From assembly GCA_039028975.1 (NCBI GenBank), contig JBCCHB010000083.1:5853-69852 (forward strand): a stretch of DNA of 64,000 bases, written 5' to 3'. A program made the translations under genes and the position numbers. Within the stretch, counting starts at the first letter, position 1, and each line of letters begins with the position of its first letter. Source of the stretch: JAHBNG01 sp039028975 (lineage in GTDB: Bacteria > Chloroflexota > Anaerolineae > Caldilineales > Caldilineaceae). The notes under the pieces were generated by a model. That model was not told where the DNA came from. It made no database searches and worked only from the letters and a program-made list of their open reading frames with translations. This document shows, piece after piece, positions 17,801 to 26,721 of this stretch.

Positions 17801-17865
17801 TATATTCGGGCACCGCATAAAGTAAAATTTTCCTCGAGTAGCGGTGTTGCTTTGTCACGACCGCC
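17801..17865 (+). promoter_or_regulatory. Candidate structured leader element B
   Basis: This is the second copy of the element before the ureohydrolase. GGC (17809-17811) can pair with GCC (17863-17865). The 9-bp helix pairs 17817-17825 with 17847-17855 and includes two G-T wobbles. The 5' flank matches copy A at 12 of 16 positions and the 3' flank shares GACCGCC exactly. It ends 39 nt before the dioxygenase start. Confidence 0.5.
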
Positions 17866-17904
17866 AATATAACACAGACTCTTTCAACCAAAGGAAATCG
17901 ACTT

Positions 17905-18744
17905 ATGAATTCAGAAATTACCCAGGAGCAGATCGACTTTTACCAGGAAAATGGATTCGTTGTCATTGATAATTTTCTCGATGCAGATGAGCTTGAGACG
18001 TGGCGCGCCAATGTGGATGACGCGGTGGCCAAACGACGAGATCTGAAGCTCGTTTCTCAGGGAAAAGATAGTCGGGAGTGGAAAGCGGGCAACTCTTACT
18101 ATGATCGGGTCTTTGTCCAACGTATCAATCTTTGGCAGGATCATGATGGGATGCGGGAACTAATACTTGACCCACGCATTGGTAAGATGGCAACAGAGCT
18201 GGCTCAAGTCGATGGGATGCGGATTTGGCATGACCAGGCCCTGAATAAGCAACCTTGGGCCAATCCCACTGGCTGGCACCTTGACAATCCATACTGGTCT
18301 TATCATTCCAGGGCTGCACTGAGTATTTGGGTGGCATTGGATGATGCGACGCTGCAGAATGGCTGCCTCTACTTTGTGCCAGGTTCCCATAAGGTGACCA
18401 GCTTTGAGAATTCTAAGATCGGTGAAAATTTGGGGGACCTCTTTGAGATCTATCCCGAGCTGAATGGGATCATGCCCGTTCCTGCTGAGATGAAAGCTGG
18501 CTCCTGCTCATTCCATAATGGCTTGGCAGCCCACGGTGCTGGTCCGAATATGACCCCAGGATGGCGGCGAGCCATGACCTGCGGCTTTATGCCCGACGGG
18601 AGCACCTTTAATGGCACGAAGAATATTCTTTCCGATGAGCAGATTGGCAAGTTGGAGATTGGAGATGTGATGGATGACGATAAGCAGAATCCCCTGCTCT
18701 ATCATCGGAGCAAGCCTTCTTTGGCTACCGCGCTGAAGGATTAA
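17905..18744 (+). CDS. PhyH-family Fe(II)/2-oxoglutarate dioxygenase
   Basis: The 279-residue enzyme belongs to the phytanoyl-CoA dioxygenase family of cytosolic non-haem iron hydroxylases. The HxD iron ligands are His125 and Asp127 (WHLDNPYW). The distal His is probably His210 (AAHGAGPN). Arg221/222 in WRRAM would bind the 2-oxoglutarate carboxylate. The N-terminal EQIDFYQENGFVVIDNFLD block is typical. An AAAGGA site precedes the ATG. Known substrates of the family are diverse (acyl-CoA, ectoine, mitomycin, quinate). Shared leader elements suggest joint control with the ureohydrolase, so a guanidino compound is possible; this is inference. Confidence 0.88.
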   Translation: MNSEITQEQIDFYQENGFVVIDNFLDADELETWRANVDDAVAKRRDLKLVSQGKDSREWKAGNSYYDRVFVQRINLWQDHDGMRELILDPRIGKMATELAQVDGMRIWHDQALNKQPWANPTGWHLDNPYWSYHSRAALSIWVALDDATLQNGCLYFVPGSHKVTSFENSKIGENLGDLFEIYPELNGIMPVPAEMKAGSCSFHNGLAAHGAGPNMTPGWRRAMTCGFMPDGSTFNGTKNILSDEQIGKLEIGDVMDDDKQNPLLYHRSKPSLATALKD

Positions 18745-18756
18745 ATTGGTAGAGAT

Positions 18757-18825
18757 TGCCCACATGGACTGTAGGGAATACGGACGACACCCTACTGACC
18801 CTACGTCTCGTTCAACGTGTGGGCA
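18757..18825. repeat. Inverted repeat after the dioxygenase gene
   Basis: Perfect 8-bp arms TGCCCACA (18757-18764) and TGTGGGCA (18818-18825) enclose GTAGGG followed by two CCCTAC copies, which can pair internally in two alternative ways. It probably forms the 3' end structure of the transcript. No T-tract is visible. Confidence 0.5.
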
Positions 18826-18906
18826 GATATCTCACACCTGAGCAGATAACAACCAAGGTAGAGCATACATCTAAACCAGAATATGCATTACCAATCACGA
18901 ACCACC

Positions 18907-19431
18907 ATGAACATCCGACCTGCCACGTTTGATGACTGCAACGCTCTCGGCATTATCTCAGTAAGGGCTTCCCACAGTGCTTATTTGGGGCTGATTCCTA
19001 AAGAGGATCTGGATACTTCCTGGACACCAGAGGTGAGTGCAGAGAATTGGCGCTCGTTCTTTGCCGGTAAGGAATGGGAAACGGGTGAATTTTTTGTGGT
19101 AGCTGAAGTAGACAAGTGGGTGGTTGGGTATATTTGGGCTGGGGCCAAGACCGGAAGCAGTGAGTATGAACGTTGGGTCAACAGCCTCTATGTTTTGCCC
19201 TCCATGCATGGCAAAGGTGTTGGGCGGTGCCTACTACGATATACGGCCGAACGACTCATGGCCCAAGGCGTTAACTCACTTTTAATCGGCTGTGCAGCCA
19301 TCAACCCAAACTGCGGCTTCTATCGTCACTTAGGCGGCGTCGAGGTTGACCGTCAACCCCTCACCATTGATCGCTTTCCGACTGAAGAGATCTTTTTTGG
19401 CTGGAGTGATCTACAACCCCTTATTGCCTGA
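18907..19431 (+). CDS. GNAT-family N-acetyltransferase
   Basis: The 174-residue product has the GNAT fold: strand-helix start NIRPATFDDCNALG, then YVLPSMHGKGVGRCLLRYTAERLM, where the GKGVGR loop is the acetyl-CoA pyrophosphate-binding motif A, and a terminal NPNCGFYRHLGGVEVD typical of small-molecule acetyltransferases. I prefer the ATG at 18907, because the family domain begins there; an in-frame ATG at 18883 lacks support. Acceptor unknown. It stands as a single gene. Confidence 0.85.
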   Translation: MNIRPATFDDCNALGIISVRASHSAYLGLIPKEDLDTSWTPEVSAENWRSFFAGKEWETGEFFVVAEVDKWVVGYIWAGAKTGSSEYERWVNSLYVLPSMHGKGVGRCLLRYTAERLMAQGVNSLLIGCAAINPNCGFYRHLGGVEVDRQPLTIDRFPTEEIFFGWSDLQPLIA

Positions 19432-19444
19432 TCCAAAATACCCC

Positions 19445-19510
19445 TTGACAATTCTGGTTCTTTCTGCTAAAATTTGACCAAATTATCTGAATTGGTCAAT
19501 TGGTCAAATT
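19445..19510 (+). promoter_or_regulatory. Promoter with overlapping operator for the tetR-ABC operon
   Basis: TTGACA (19445-19450), a 17-bp spacer and TAAAAT (19468-19473) form a near-consensus sigma-70 promoter. Starting in the -10, TGACCA is followed by two TGGTCA half sites (19475-19508), giving an inverted pair plus a direct third copy. A TetR dimer bound here would cover the transcription start, so autorepression is the likely mode. Confidence 0.75.
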
Positions 19511-19522
19511 GAAAAGAATTTT

Positions 19523-20203
19523 ATGACCCAATCCAACAATCCAATACGAGAAAATCGGATCTTAGAGGCCGCTGCCCAGCTCTTTATTCATTATGGCTTT
19601 GACAAAACCACCGTGAGTGATGTGGCCAAGCAGGCAGGCGTAAGCAAAGGGGCTATCTATCTTCACTTCGATAGCAAAGACGAGCTATTTGAAGCGTTGA
19701 TGCATCGTGAAGTCATGGCCTATCAAGAGCGTTGGCTGGATCTGCTTGATGCCGATCCGCTTGGGGGGACTATCGGCGCTATGTACAAGAATGTACTTGT
19801 TGCCTTAAGTGGCAGCCCGTTTATGTCTGCCATTTTTCGCCAGGATGGACGTATCCTGGGTAGCTATCTACATAAGCCAGAGGGGCTTTTTAAGAAACAG
19901 AACCAATCTATACGATACGAATTTGTCAAGATGATGCAAGACGCTGGCGCTATGCGACAAGATATTGACCCACAGGTGACAGCCCACATTATGAATATGT
20001 TGGCCTATGGCTTAGTGGCTATACAAGAGATCATAGACCAAGAACACATCCCGCCCACCGATGAGGTCATCAATGGGATTGCTGAGATGATGGATCGAGC
20101 CTTCACGCCAGAAGATGGGGGCAACAGCGAGGCCGGAAAGGCAATTGTGCGACAGATTTCAGATGCCGCTCGGCAGGCATTTGAGGAGGCAAAGACCAAA
20201 TGA
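19523..20203 (+). CDS. TetR-family transcriptional regulator
   Basis: The 226-residue protein starts with a TetR DNA-binding domain (RILEAAAQLFIHYGFDKTTV, then KQAGVSKGAIYLHFDSKDEL as helix-turn-helix). The C-terminal ligand domain is all helical and slightly longer than average. It is the first gene of an operon with an ATPase and two permeases, and its stop overlaps the ATPase start by four bases (ATGA). It most likely represses the operon until an exported compound binds. The effector is unknown. Confidence 0.9.
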   Translation: MTQSNNPIRENRILEAAAQLFIHYGFDKTTVSDVAKQAGVSKGAIYLHFDSKDELFEALMHREVMAYQERWLDLLDADPLGGTIGAMYKNVLVALSGSPFMSAIFRQDGRILGSYLHKPEGLFKKQNQSIRYEFVKMMQDAGAMRQDIDPQVTAHIMNMLAYGLVAIQEIIDQEHIPPTDEVINGIAEMMDRAFTPEDGGNSEAGKAIVRQISDAARQAFEEAKTK

Positions 20204-21087
20204 TATCCGTATCCAACTTAACCTATGCGTATCCTGGGGCAAAGGCAGAGACGCTTCATGGTCTCGATTTTGAGATTTCCCAAGGCGAGATTTTTGGCTT
20301 TCTAGGTCCATCAGGCGCGGGAAAATCAACGACCCAGAAGATCCTAATTGGACTACTCAAAGAGTACCATGGCTCGATTCAGGTAATGGAGCAGGAAGTG
20401 CGCGAGTGGGGTCAGGACTATTTTGAGCATGTAGGCGTATCCTTTGAGCTGCCCAATCATTATCTCAAATTGAGCGCTCTAGAGAATCTGAGCTACTTTC
20501 AATCCCTCTATCAGCATGAAACCGCAGACCCCATGAGCGTCCTTGAATGGGTTGGCTTGGAAGAAGATGCAGAGAAGAAGGTTGCTGACTTTAGCAAGGG
20601 AATGAAGATCCGCCTAAATGTGGCCCGGAGCCTGCTCCACAAGCCGAAGATTCTCTTTCTAGATGAGCCGACCAGCGGTTTGGATCCGGTCAATGCTCGG
20701 AAGATCAAAGACCTAATTCTGCGTATTCGCCAAGAGGGGACAACTGTCTTTGTAACGACCCACGATATGAATGTGGCCGATCAGCTCTGTGACCGAGTCG
20801 CATTTATTACCATGGGTAAAATTAGCGTTATCGATGCCCCATCGGCTTTAAAGAAACAATATGGCAAGCGGACCGTACGCGTTGGCTACGTCAACGGAGC
20901 GGGCACCCTGCAATACCAGGACTTTCCCGTCGACGGATTGGGCGATAATGTTGCTTTCCAGAATCTACTCAAGCAGGTGGATCCCATCGAGACCATTCAC
21001 AGCCAAGAGACAACGTTGGAAAATATCTTTATTCAGGTAACAGGCGAGGCGTTATATGGCGGCTCTTCTGAAACGGAGCTGAGTTAA
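20200..21087 (+). CDS. ABC exporter ATP-binding protein
   Basis: The 295-residue ATPase has Walker A GPSGAGKST at about 35-43, a signature region FSKGMKIR, Walker B ILFLDEPTSGLDP and the switch VTTHDM. The C-terminal 70 residues form the extra domain found in drug-export ATPases of the DrrA/NodI group. Together with two ABC-2 permeases behind a TetR gene, the layout matches the fluoroquinolone-export-type operons of mycobacteria. The real substrate is not known. Confidence 0.9.
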   Translation: MISVSNLTYAYPGAKAETLHGLDFEISQGEIFGFLGPSGAGKSTTQKILIGLLKEYHGSIQVMEQEVREWGQDYFEHVGVSFELPNHYLKLSALENLSYFQSLYQHETADPMSVLEWVGLEEDAEKKVADFSKGMKIRLNVARSLLHKPKILFLDEPTSGLDPVNARKIKDLILRIRQEGTTVFVTTHDMNVADQLCDRVAFITMGKISVIDAPSALKKQYGKRTVRVGYVNGAGTLQYQDFPVDGLGDNVAFQNLLKQVDPIETIHSQETTLENIFIQVTGEALYGGSSETELS

Positions 21088-21092
21088 CCAAC

Positions 21093-21818
21093 ATGAATCG
21101 ACTTTTCGCAGCCATGAAGCTGGATATGACGGTCCAGTGGCGCAACAATCTATATTTCATTGGCCTTGGAGCGGGTGCCTTGGTGGCCATCGCATTAGGG
21201 CAACTTTCCGGTCCGGAGCAATTGCCCTGGACGATTCCGACGCTCATGTTGCTGGTTGTAGGCGGCTCTACGTTGCTCTATGTAGCCGGCATGATCATGT
21301 TTGAAAAAGACGAAGGAACCCTTAGCGCGACCATCGTCTCCCCCTTGCGTACATCTGAATATCTGGGGTCCAAGCTAATTACCTTAACAGGCTTAGCCAC
21401 CCTAGAATCAGTCGTCATGGTGGGTGGGGCAATGTTGATTATGAGGTTGAGTAGCGCCGTAAGTTTGCCCAATATTCCAATTCTATTCGTCGGGATCATT
21501 GCTATTGGCTTAATCTACACGCTGATCGGGATCATACTGATTGTACGCTATCAGAGCATTACCGACTTTTTGATTCCCATGTCGGGGATTGCTGTCTTGC
21601 TGCAGCTTCCCTTTCTCTACTTTTTAGGCTGGGTTGAGCTACCGCTCTTTCTACTCATTCCGACCAGCGCCCCGAGCATAATCATGAAAGGGGCCTATAT
21701 GGAACTTTCAATCTGGGATTGGCTCTATGGCATTGGATATACGGCTATCCTCATTATTGGTCTAAGTTGGTGGGCATATCGCGCCTTCCATACATTTGTT
21801 GTTACGAAGGTGGGATAA
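21093..21818 (+). CDS. ABC-2-type permease, first subunit
   Basis: The 241-residue membrane protein has six hydrophobic segments. It opens with a short cytoplasmic helix (RLFAAMKLDMTVQWRNNLYF), and carries the EKDEGTLSATIVSPLRTSEY coupling loop that is typical of ABC-2 exporters. It follows the ATPase by five bases. It is probably one half of a heterodimeric pore with the next permease. Confidence 0.85.
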   Translation: MNRLFAAMKLDMTVQWRNNLYFIGLGAGALVAIALGQLSGPEQLPWTIPTLMLLVVGGSTLLYVAGMIMFEKDEGTLSATIVSPLRTSEYLGSKLITLTGLATLESVVMVGGAMLIMRLSSAVSLPNIPILFVGIIAIGLIYTLIGIILIVRYQSITDFLIPMSGIAVLLQLPFLYFLGWVELPLFLLIPTSAPSIIMKGAYMELSIWDWLYGIGYTAILIIGLSWWAYRAFHTFVVTKVG

Positions 21819-21914
21819 ATTAAAAGAACCGTAAATAGCTTGCGCGTTTCACTCGGATGTGACCCCTCAAGTGACCAAGCTGTTTAATTCTCGTTTCTGA
21901 GGTAGGATAAACCT

Positions 21915-22679
21915 ATGCAAATGACAGAACTTGTACGCAAAGTTGGCCCCGTCGATGTGAAGCTCATCCGGCGGGACAGTTTCCTTCTCTTTATGCTGGC
22001 GTTTGCGGTGATTATTGCCGTCGTGTTGCGCTCGCTATTGCCTTGGCTCAATGATATGCTGGCACAAAATGAAGTCTTGCCCGGCGAACGCTTTCCAGTC
22101 TATCTGGAATCCTTCTATCCGCTTATCGTTGGCTACATGACCTTCTTTACTGGTTCATTGCTGGTTGGCACCATCTTTGGCTTTGTTTTGTTGGATGAAA
22201 AAGATGACAATACCCTTACCGCCATGATGGTTACACCGATCCCGCTGAGTCAATATGCTCTCTACCGAGTTGGCGTGCCGGCGCTTCTGGCCTTCTTTAT
22301 TATTATGGGCATGATGTTAGCCGTTAGCCAGGTTGTGCCGCCCATCTGGCAATTGCTCTTATTGGCTGCAGGTGGTGCGCTGACTGCTCCGATTATCTCT
22401 CTTTTCTTTGCCATTGTGGCTGAAAACAAAGTGCAGGGCTTTGCCTACTCTAAGTTTGGTGGAATCGCTGGGTGGACCATTCTTATTGGCTGGTTTGTAC
22501 GGGAACCGTGGCAGTGGCTGATTGGGTTTTTCCCGCCTTTTTGGATCAATAAGGCGTACTGGCTGGCCCTTGAGGGGCGATCGATTTGGTGGGCCGCACT
22601 GGCCATAGGCGTTCTTCTCCAGCTACTGTTGATCCGTTGGATGCTGAATCGATTTAGCCAAGTGGCGTACCGAACGTAA
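21915..22679 (+). CDS. ABC-2-type permease, second subunit
   Basis: The 254-residue membrane protein has about six helices and its own coupling loop (DEKDDNTLTAMMVTPIPLSQ), parallel to that of the first permease. GAGGTAGG precedes the ATG. A 96-nt spacer separates it from the first permease, longer than the other junctions in this operon. It would complete the export channel. Confidence 0.85.
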   Translation: MQMTELVRKVGPVDVKLIRRDSFLLFMLAFAVIIAVVLRSLLPWLNDMLAQNEVLPGERFPVYLESFYPLIVGYMTFFTGSLLVGTIFGFVLLDEKDDNTLTAMMVTPIPLSQYALYRVGVPALLAFFIIMGMMLAVSQVVPPIWQLLLLAAGGALTAPIISLFFAIVAENKVQGFAYSKFGGIAGWTILIGWFVREPWQWLIGFFPPFWINKAYWLALEGRSIWWAALAIGVLLQLLLIRWMLNRFSQVAYRT

Positions 22680-22957
22680 GCGTGATGGAATGATATTACG
22701 GTCTAGCCATATTTGACAGAGTGTATTGTGCTGTTTAAGAATGAGAAAATACAATACAAATTTAGTAGATTGCAATAGCCTGGATGTTCACAAGGCCGAC
22801 TCTTGACTAAGGATCGAGAATTGAATAAAACGTAATGGAAGATCTCTCGGGTACTCAAGATGACAGAACCGAACTTTCGGGTTTTATTTGATCTTGATTC
22901 CTAAGCGACCAGGCGACTGCGGACTACTGACACTTTCCTCATCATTCAAACAAATCT

Positions 22958-23881
22958 ATGACACTCCTTATTGACATTGGCATCATCATTCTCTGCATCT
23001 TGGCTCTCTGGTATGGGGCAATCTGGATCGTTGGCTCGGCGACTCGAATTGCCAGAAGGACTGGACTCTCGGAGCTGATCATTGGCCTGACAGTTGTTGC
23101 GCTGGGTACGTCCGCTCCGGAATTTGCCGTAACGCTTGTATCGGCATTCAATGGCCAGTCCGATATATCAGTTGGTAATATCGTCGGCTCCAATATCTTT
23201 AACCTTGGCTTCATTTTAGGTGGCGTAGCACTGGTGAGCGTGGTCAAAACGACCCGACCACTCATTCATCGGGACGGCGCAGCCCTTTTGGTTTCTTCCC
23301 TGATTTTGCTCTTTTTTCTGCGAGATCTCACCTTATCCCGTTTGGAGGGAGGTATCTTTGTTGCTTTGCTAATTGGTTATGTCCTGTACCTGATTAGCCA
23401 GGGCCAAGATATGGGAGATGAGATCCCTGAAGGTGAATTTAGTCCTCTTGATGTAGGTCGGTTAATTGCGGGCTTGGCACTAATTGTTGGCGGTGGTCAC
23501 TTTTTGGTTGAGTCTGCATCGGAAATTGCTCGCTTCGCCGGGATATCTGAATGGGTCATTGGTGTAACCATTGTGGCTGCAGGTACATCCGCTCCTGAGA
23601 TGGCCACATCGCTTACGGCCGTCTTGAGAGGGCAACATGGGCTGTCTGCCGGTAACCTAATCGGTAGTGATCTCTTTAACGTGCTGGGTGTTTTGGGGGT
23701 TGCTGGAATGATTCAACCCCTGCAAGTTGATGCGGAGGCTATTGAGAGCGTATTAATGCTCAGTGGGATGATCCTGCTAGTTCTCCTGATGCTCCGCTCT
23801 CGGTGGGAGCTTTCCCGCTGGGAAGGGGGGCTGTTGGTGCTGATTGGGGTCGCACGCTGGCTCTTTGACTTTTTGGGCTAA
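22958..23881 (+). CDS. Sodium/calcium exchanger family membrane protein
   Basis: The 307-residue protein shows the two inverted alpha repeats of the CaCA superfamily: GLTVVALGTSAPEFAVTL with GNIVGSNIFNLGF, and GVTIVAAGTSAPEMATSL with GNLIGSDLFNVLG. These hold the cation-coordinating Glu and Asn/Asp residues. Ten helices are expected. Members exchange Ca2+ for Na+ or H+ across the inner membrane. Length and motifs match the YrbG/CaxB type. A monocistronic unit after a 278-nt spacer in which I see no other gene. Confidence 0.93.
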   Translation: MTLLIDIGIIILCILALWYGAIWIVGSATRIARRTGLSELIIGLTVVALGTSAPEFAVTLVSAFNGQSDISVGNIVGSNIFNLGFILGGVALVSVVKTTRPLIHRDGAALLVSSLILLFFLRDLTLSRLEGGIFVALLIGYVLYLISQGQDMGDEIPEGEFSPLDVGRLIAGLALIVGGGHFLVESASEIARFAGISEWVIGVTIVAAGTSAPEMATSLTAVLRGQHGLSAGNLIGSDLFNVLGVLGVAGMIQPLQVDAEAIESVLMLSGMILLVLLMLRSRWELSRWEGGLLVLIGVARWLFDFLG

Positions 23882-23923
23882 AATAATGCTCGGTACCGGT
23901 ATGTGTACATCTTTGGTTTAGCC

Positions 23924-24592
23924 TTATTTCCACGCAAATGTGGGCTGGTCATAGTGAGCTACCCGGGTCTCGTTGCCCAAAATCGCGACTTCACGAAATT
24001 GGTAGAGCAGGGCCGCTGTTGGAGCCGCTATCCAACCAGTTCCAATGGGCATGCGAAGTACGGGATGCTCGCTGGCTGTTGATTTCTCCAGCAGCGGGGC
24101 ATCCTCCCGCATAAACTCCGCCAGGGGAATTCTGTGAATGGATGCTACCTCGTCAGGATTGGGAGCCAGCTTGACATTGGGACCACCCCAAACCACGATG
24201 GGTTTCATGACATAACCCGAGCGGGTTGTAAAGTCATCTAGTTGCCCCAAAATGTGCTCACCTGAAAGCTGTAGACCCACTTCCTCTTCCAGCTCTCGTA
24301 GTGCTGCATCCTTAGGGCTTTCGCCTTGCTCTATTCTGCCCCCAGGCAAGGCCCATTGACCTGCATGCTTTCTTAATTTCATCGAGCGCCGAGTTAGGAT
24401 GAGCGCTGCATGATCTGCCCAGCTACGTTGATAGGGAATGTCGTAAATTCCTGGGTCATTAGATACATTGACGACTGTCAAGGTTACCGCAGCTTGCTTT
24501 AGTCCAGCTACAGGATGGTTGACAACCTTGAATGTTTGCAAGTTGGCCTGGATCCGGTGACACAATTCTTGTGAACAAAGGTAGTGATTCAT
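23924..24592 (-). CDS. Nudix hydrolase (CoA pyrophosphatase-like)
   Basis: The Nudix box is complete: GGRIEQGESPKDAALRELEE followed by EVGL, with the metal-binding Glu residues in place. The layout (ALILTRRSMKLRKHAGQWALPGG before the box) resembles CoA diphosphatase members (NudL type), which hydrolyse CoA and acyl-CoA. The 222-residue frame is taken from ATG 24592. A TTG further up at 24628 belongs to a TTGACA hexamer and lies in what looks like the promoter, so I reject it. An acyl-CoA dehydrogenase is divergently encoded next door. Confidence 0.87.
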   Translation of the reverse strand: MNHYLCSQELCHRIQANLQTFKVVNHPVAGLKQAAVTLTVVNVSNDPGIYDIPYQRSWADHAALILTRRSMKLRKHAGQWALPGGRIEQGESPKDAALRELEEEVGLQLSGEHILGQLDDFTTRSGYVMKPIVVWGGPNVKLAPNPDEVASIHRIPLAEFMREDAPLLEKSTASEHPVLRMPIGTGWIAAPTAALLYQFREVAILGNETRVAHYDQPTFAWK

Positions 24593-24807
24593 ATAATATA
24601 CTCTACGACTGATTGCCCAGAATGTCAATCATGCAACAGTAGAAAGGAGCATCCTCGTATCGGGCAAAATATGAGCTGAGATTCTTTGCTAGCCGGAAGA
24701 TATTTGAAATTGGCCGAGAGACCCGCTCAGAATGAAAACATCCAGATCGAACAGTACTATTCGCCCATTAGCTGAGATGCTCCCACAGTAGGATAAGCTC
24801 CAAACCT

Positions 24808-25968
24808 ATGTCCGAACTTACCGATCTCCACCATGATTTGCGCCGAGGTGTCCAGCAACTCTGCGCCCGATACCCAAATGAGTATTGGCAGCAGCTAGAT
24901 AGGGAAGACGCCTACCCAACCGACTTTGTTAAGGCTATGACCGAAGCGGGCTATCTGGCTGCGCTGATACCAGAGGCGTATGGCGGTGTGGGCGTAGGCG
25001 TCACTGAGGCATCAATTATTCTGGAGGAGGTTCACCGCTCGGGAGGGAATGCGGCAGCCTGTCATGCCCAGATGTATATCATGGGAACTGTGCTGCGCCA
25101 TGGTTCCGTCGAGCAGAAAAACTCCTATCTGCCCAAAATTGCCTCGGGGGAATTACGTCTTCAAGCTTTTGGGGTGACCGAACCAGACGCTGGCACCGAC
25201 ACCACCAACATCCGCACGACGGCTGTCAAAGAAGGAGACAACTATGTGGTGAATGGACAGAAAATTTGGACTTCCCGAGCAGAGCACTCTGATCTGATGT
25301 TGCTCCTCGCTCGCACCACGCCTCGTGAAGATGTCCAAAAGCGGACCGAAGGTCTTTCCGTTTTTTTGCTTGATCTCAAAAGCGCCCTCAACGACGGCGT
25401 CACTATTGAGCCAATCGAAACCATGATCAACCATCAGACGACCCAGGTCTTCTTTGATAATCTGCGCATTCCAGCCGATAGCTTAATTGGTGAAGAAGGT
25501 ATGGGGTTCCGCTATATCTTGGATGGGATGAACGCAGAGCGAATTCTTATCGCTGCTGAATGTATTGGCGATGGCTACTGGTTTACGGAGCATGCGACTC
25601 AATACGCCAGTGAGCGGGAAGTCTTTGGGCGGCCTATCGGGCAGAATCAGGGCGTACAGTTTCCGATTGCCCAGGCATATATCCACGTGCGTGCAGCCGA
25701 TCTTATGCGCTATGAAGCCGCACGACTCTTTGATGAGGGGCAACCGTGCGGTGCAGAAGCCAACATGGCCAAATTACTGGCGGCTGATGCATCTTGGGAG
25801 GCAGCAAACGCAGCAATGCAAACCTACGGTGGGTTTGGTTTTGCCAGAGAATACGATGTGGAGAGAAAATTCCGTGAGACTCGCCTCTATCAGATTGCGC
25901 CTATCTCGACCAATTTGGTGCTCTCCTATGTAGGGCAGCATATTCTGGGTATGCCTCGTTCGTTTTAG
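24808..25968 (+). CDS. Acyl-CoA dehydrogenase
   Basis: The 386-residue FAD enzyme has the family blocks FGVTEPDAGTDTTNIRTTAV and NGQKIWTSRAEHSD in the middle beta domain, ERILIAAECIGDGYWF, and the C-terminal QTYGGFGFAREYDVERKFRE. The catalytic Glu position of short/medium-chain enzymes is not obvious here, and the length and GGFG region fit the group used in acyl or branched-chain acyl-CoA oxidation. It would introduce a 2,3-double bond and pass electrons to ETF. Substrate chain not determined. Confidence 0.9.
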   Translation: MSELTDLHHDLRRGVQQLCARYPNEYWQQLDREDAYPTDFVKAMTEAGYLAALIPEAYGGVGVGVTEASIILEEVHRSGGNAAACHAQMYIMGTVLRHGSVEQKNSYLPKIASGELRLQAFGVTEPDAGTDTTNIRTTAVKEGDNYVVNGQKIWTSRAEHSDLMLLLARTTPREDVQKRTEGLSVFLLDLKSALNDGVTIEPIETMINHQTTQVFFDNLRIPADSLIGEEGMGFRYILDGMNAERILIAAECIGDGYWFTEHATQYASEREVFGRPIGQNQGVQFPIAQAYIHVRAADLMRYEAARLFDEGQPCGAEANMAKLLAADASWEAANAAMQTYGGFGFAREYDVERKFRETRLYQIAPISTNLVLSYVGQHILGMPRSF

Positions 25969-25993
25969 GACAAAAATTTGAATCCAGGTCTGC

Positions 25994-26638
25994 ATGAGAA
26001 ACTACTTTACCTTTTCCTGCCGCGGTGGCGGCTCTACAAATGAAGATGCCTATCTTGTAAAGGAGCATCCTCAGGATTCATCCATGCTGATTGTTGCATT
26101 GGCTGATGGGCAAGGGGGGCGCCCAGGCGGCAAAGCAGGTGCTGAAACAGCCTGCCAAGCGGCTGTGGAAACGGCAATCTCTTATTCTGTTCGTCAACTA
26201 ACCCGACCCAAGACGTGGTCGAAAATAGTTGAAATTTCAGATAAAGCTGTTTACGAGCGACCAGAGGCTGGGTTGACCACGTTGGTCGCTCTCTGCGTGA
26301 CGGATCGTATTGTCTGCGGTGCATCCAATGGGGATAGCGCAGCCATTCTTCTAAATGTGCGAGACCAATATCATGAATTGACTTCAAGTCAGTTTAAGAA
26401 TCCTCCAGTTGGTTCGGGGCAGGCCCAAGCTGCCCCATTCCGCGAACAACTTGTGGATCCCTGGCTGATTCTACTTATGTCGGATGGACTCTGGAAGTAT
26501 GCTGGCTGGTCGAGCATCAGTTCTATCATTAAGACACGGCAGGGAACAGAATTAATGAATGCTTTGCAAAACGAGATACGCCTGAACATTGGTCCCTTTC
26601 GAGACGATACAACTGCCGTTTTAGTACAATCTGAGTGA
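25994..26638 (+). CDS. PP2C-family protein phosphatase
   Basis: The 214-residue protein has reduced PP2C motifs: NEDAYLV near residue 17, LADGQGGRPGGKAGAE for the metal-binding Asp-Gly block (GQGG instead of GMGG), NGDSAAIL and LLMSDGLWKY, and a terminal RDDTTAVL. It would dephosphorylate Ser/Thr in the cytosol using Mn2+. At 214 residues it is compact, lacking the flap segments of longer members. It lies 25 nt after the acyl-CoA dehydrogenase and could be co-transcribed. Confidence 0.85.
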   Translation: MRNYFTFSCRGGGSTNEDAYLVKEHPQDSSMLIVALADGQGGRPGGKAGAETACQAAVETAISYSVRQLTRPKTWSKIVEISDKAVYERPEAGLTTLVALCVTDRIVCGASNGDSAAILLNVRDQYHELTSSQFKNPPVGSGQAQAAPFREQLVDPWLILLMSDGLWKYAGWSSISSIIKTRQGTELMNALQNEIRLNIGPFRDDTTAVLVQSE

Positions 26639-26721
26639 CTGGCATACTGGCAGTCGTGATAAAGTAATATCGTTATGCGAGTGAACAGATGCTATTTTAT
26701 GCGGGGCCTGAGTAAATATTG

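Noticed and set aside
24593..24628. TTG start for the Nudix hydrolase
   Set aside because: The TTG is part of a TTGACA hexamer that looks like a -35 box, and the family domain does not need the extra residues.
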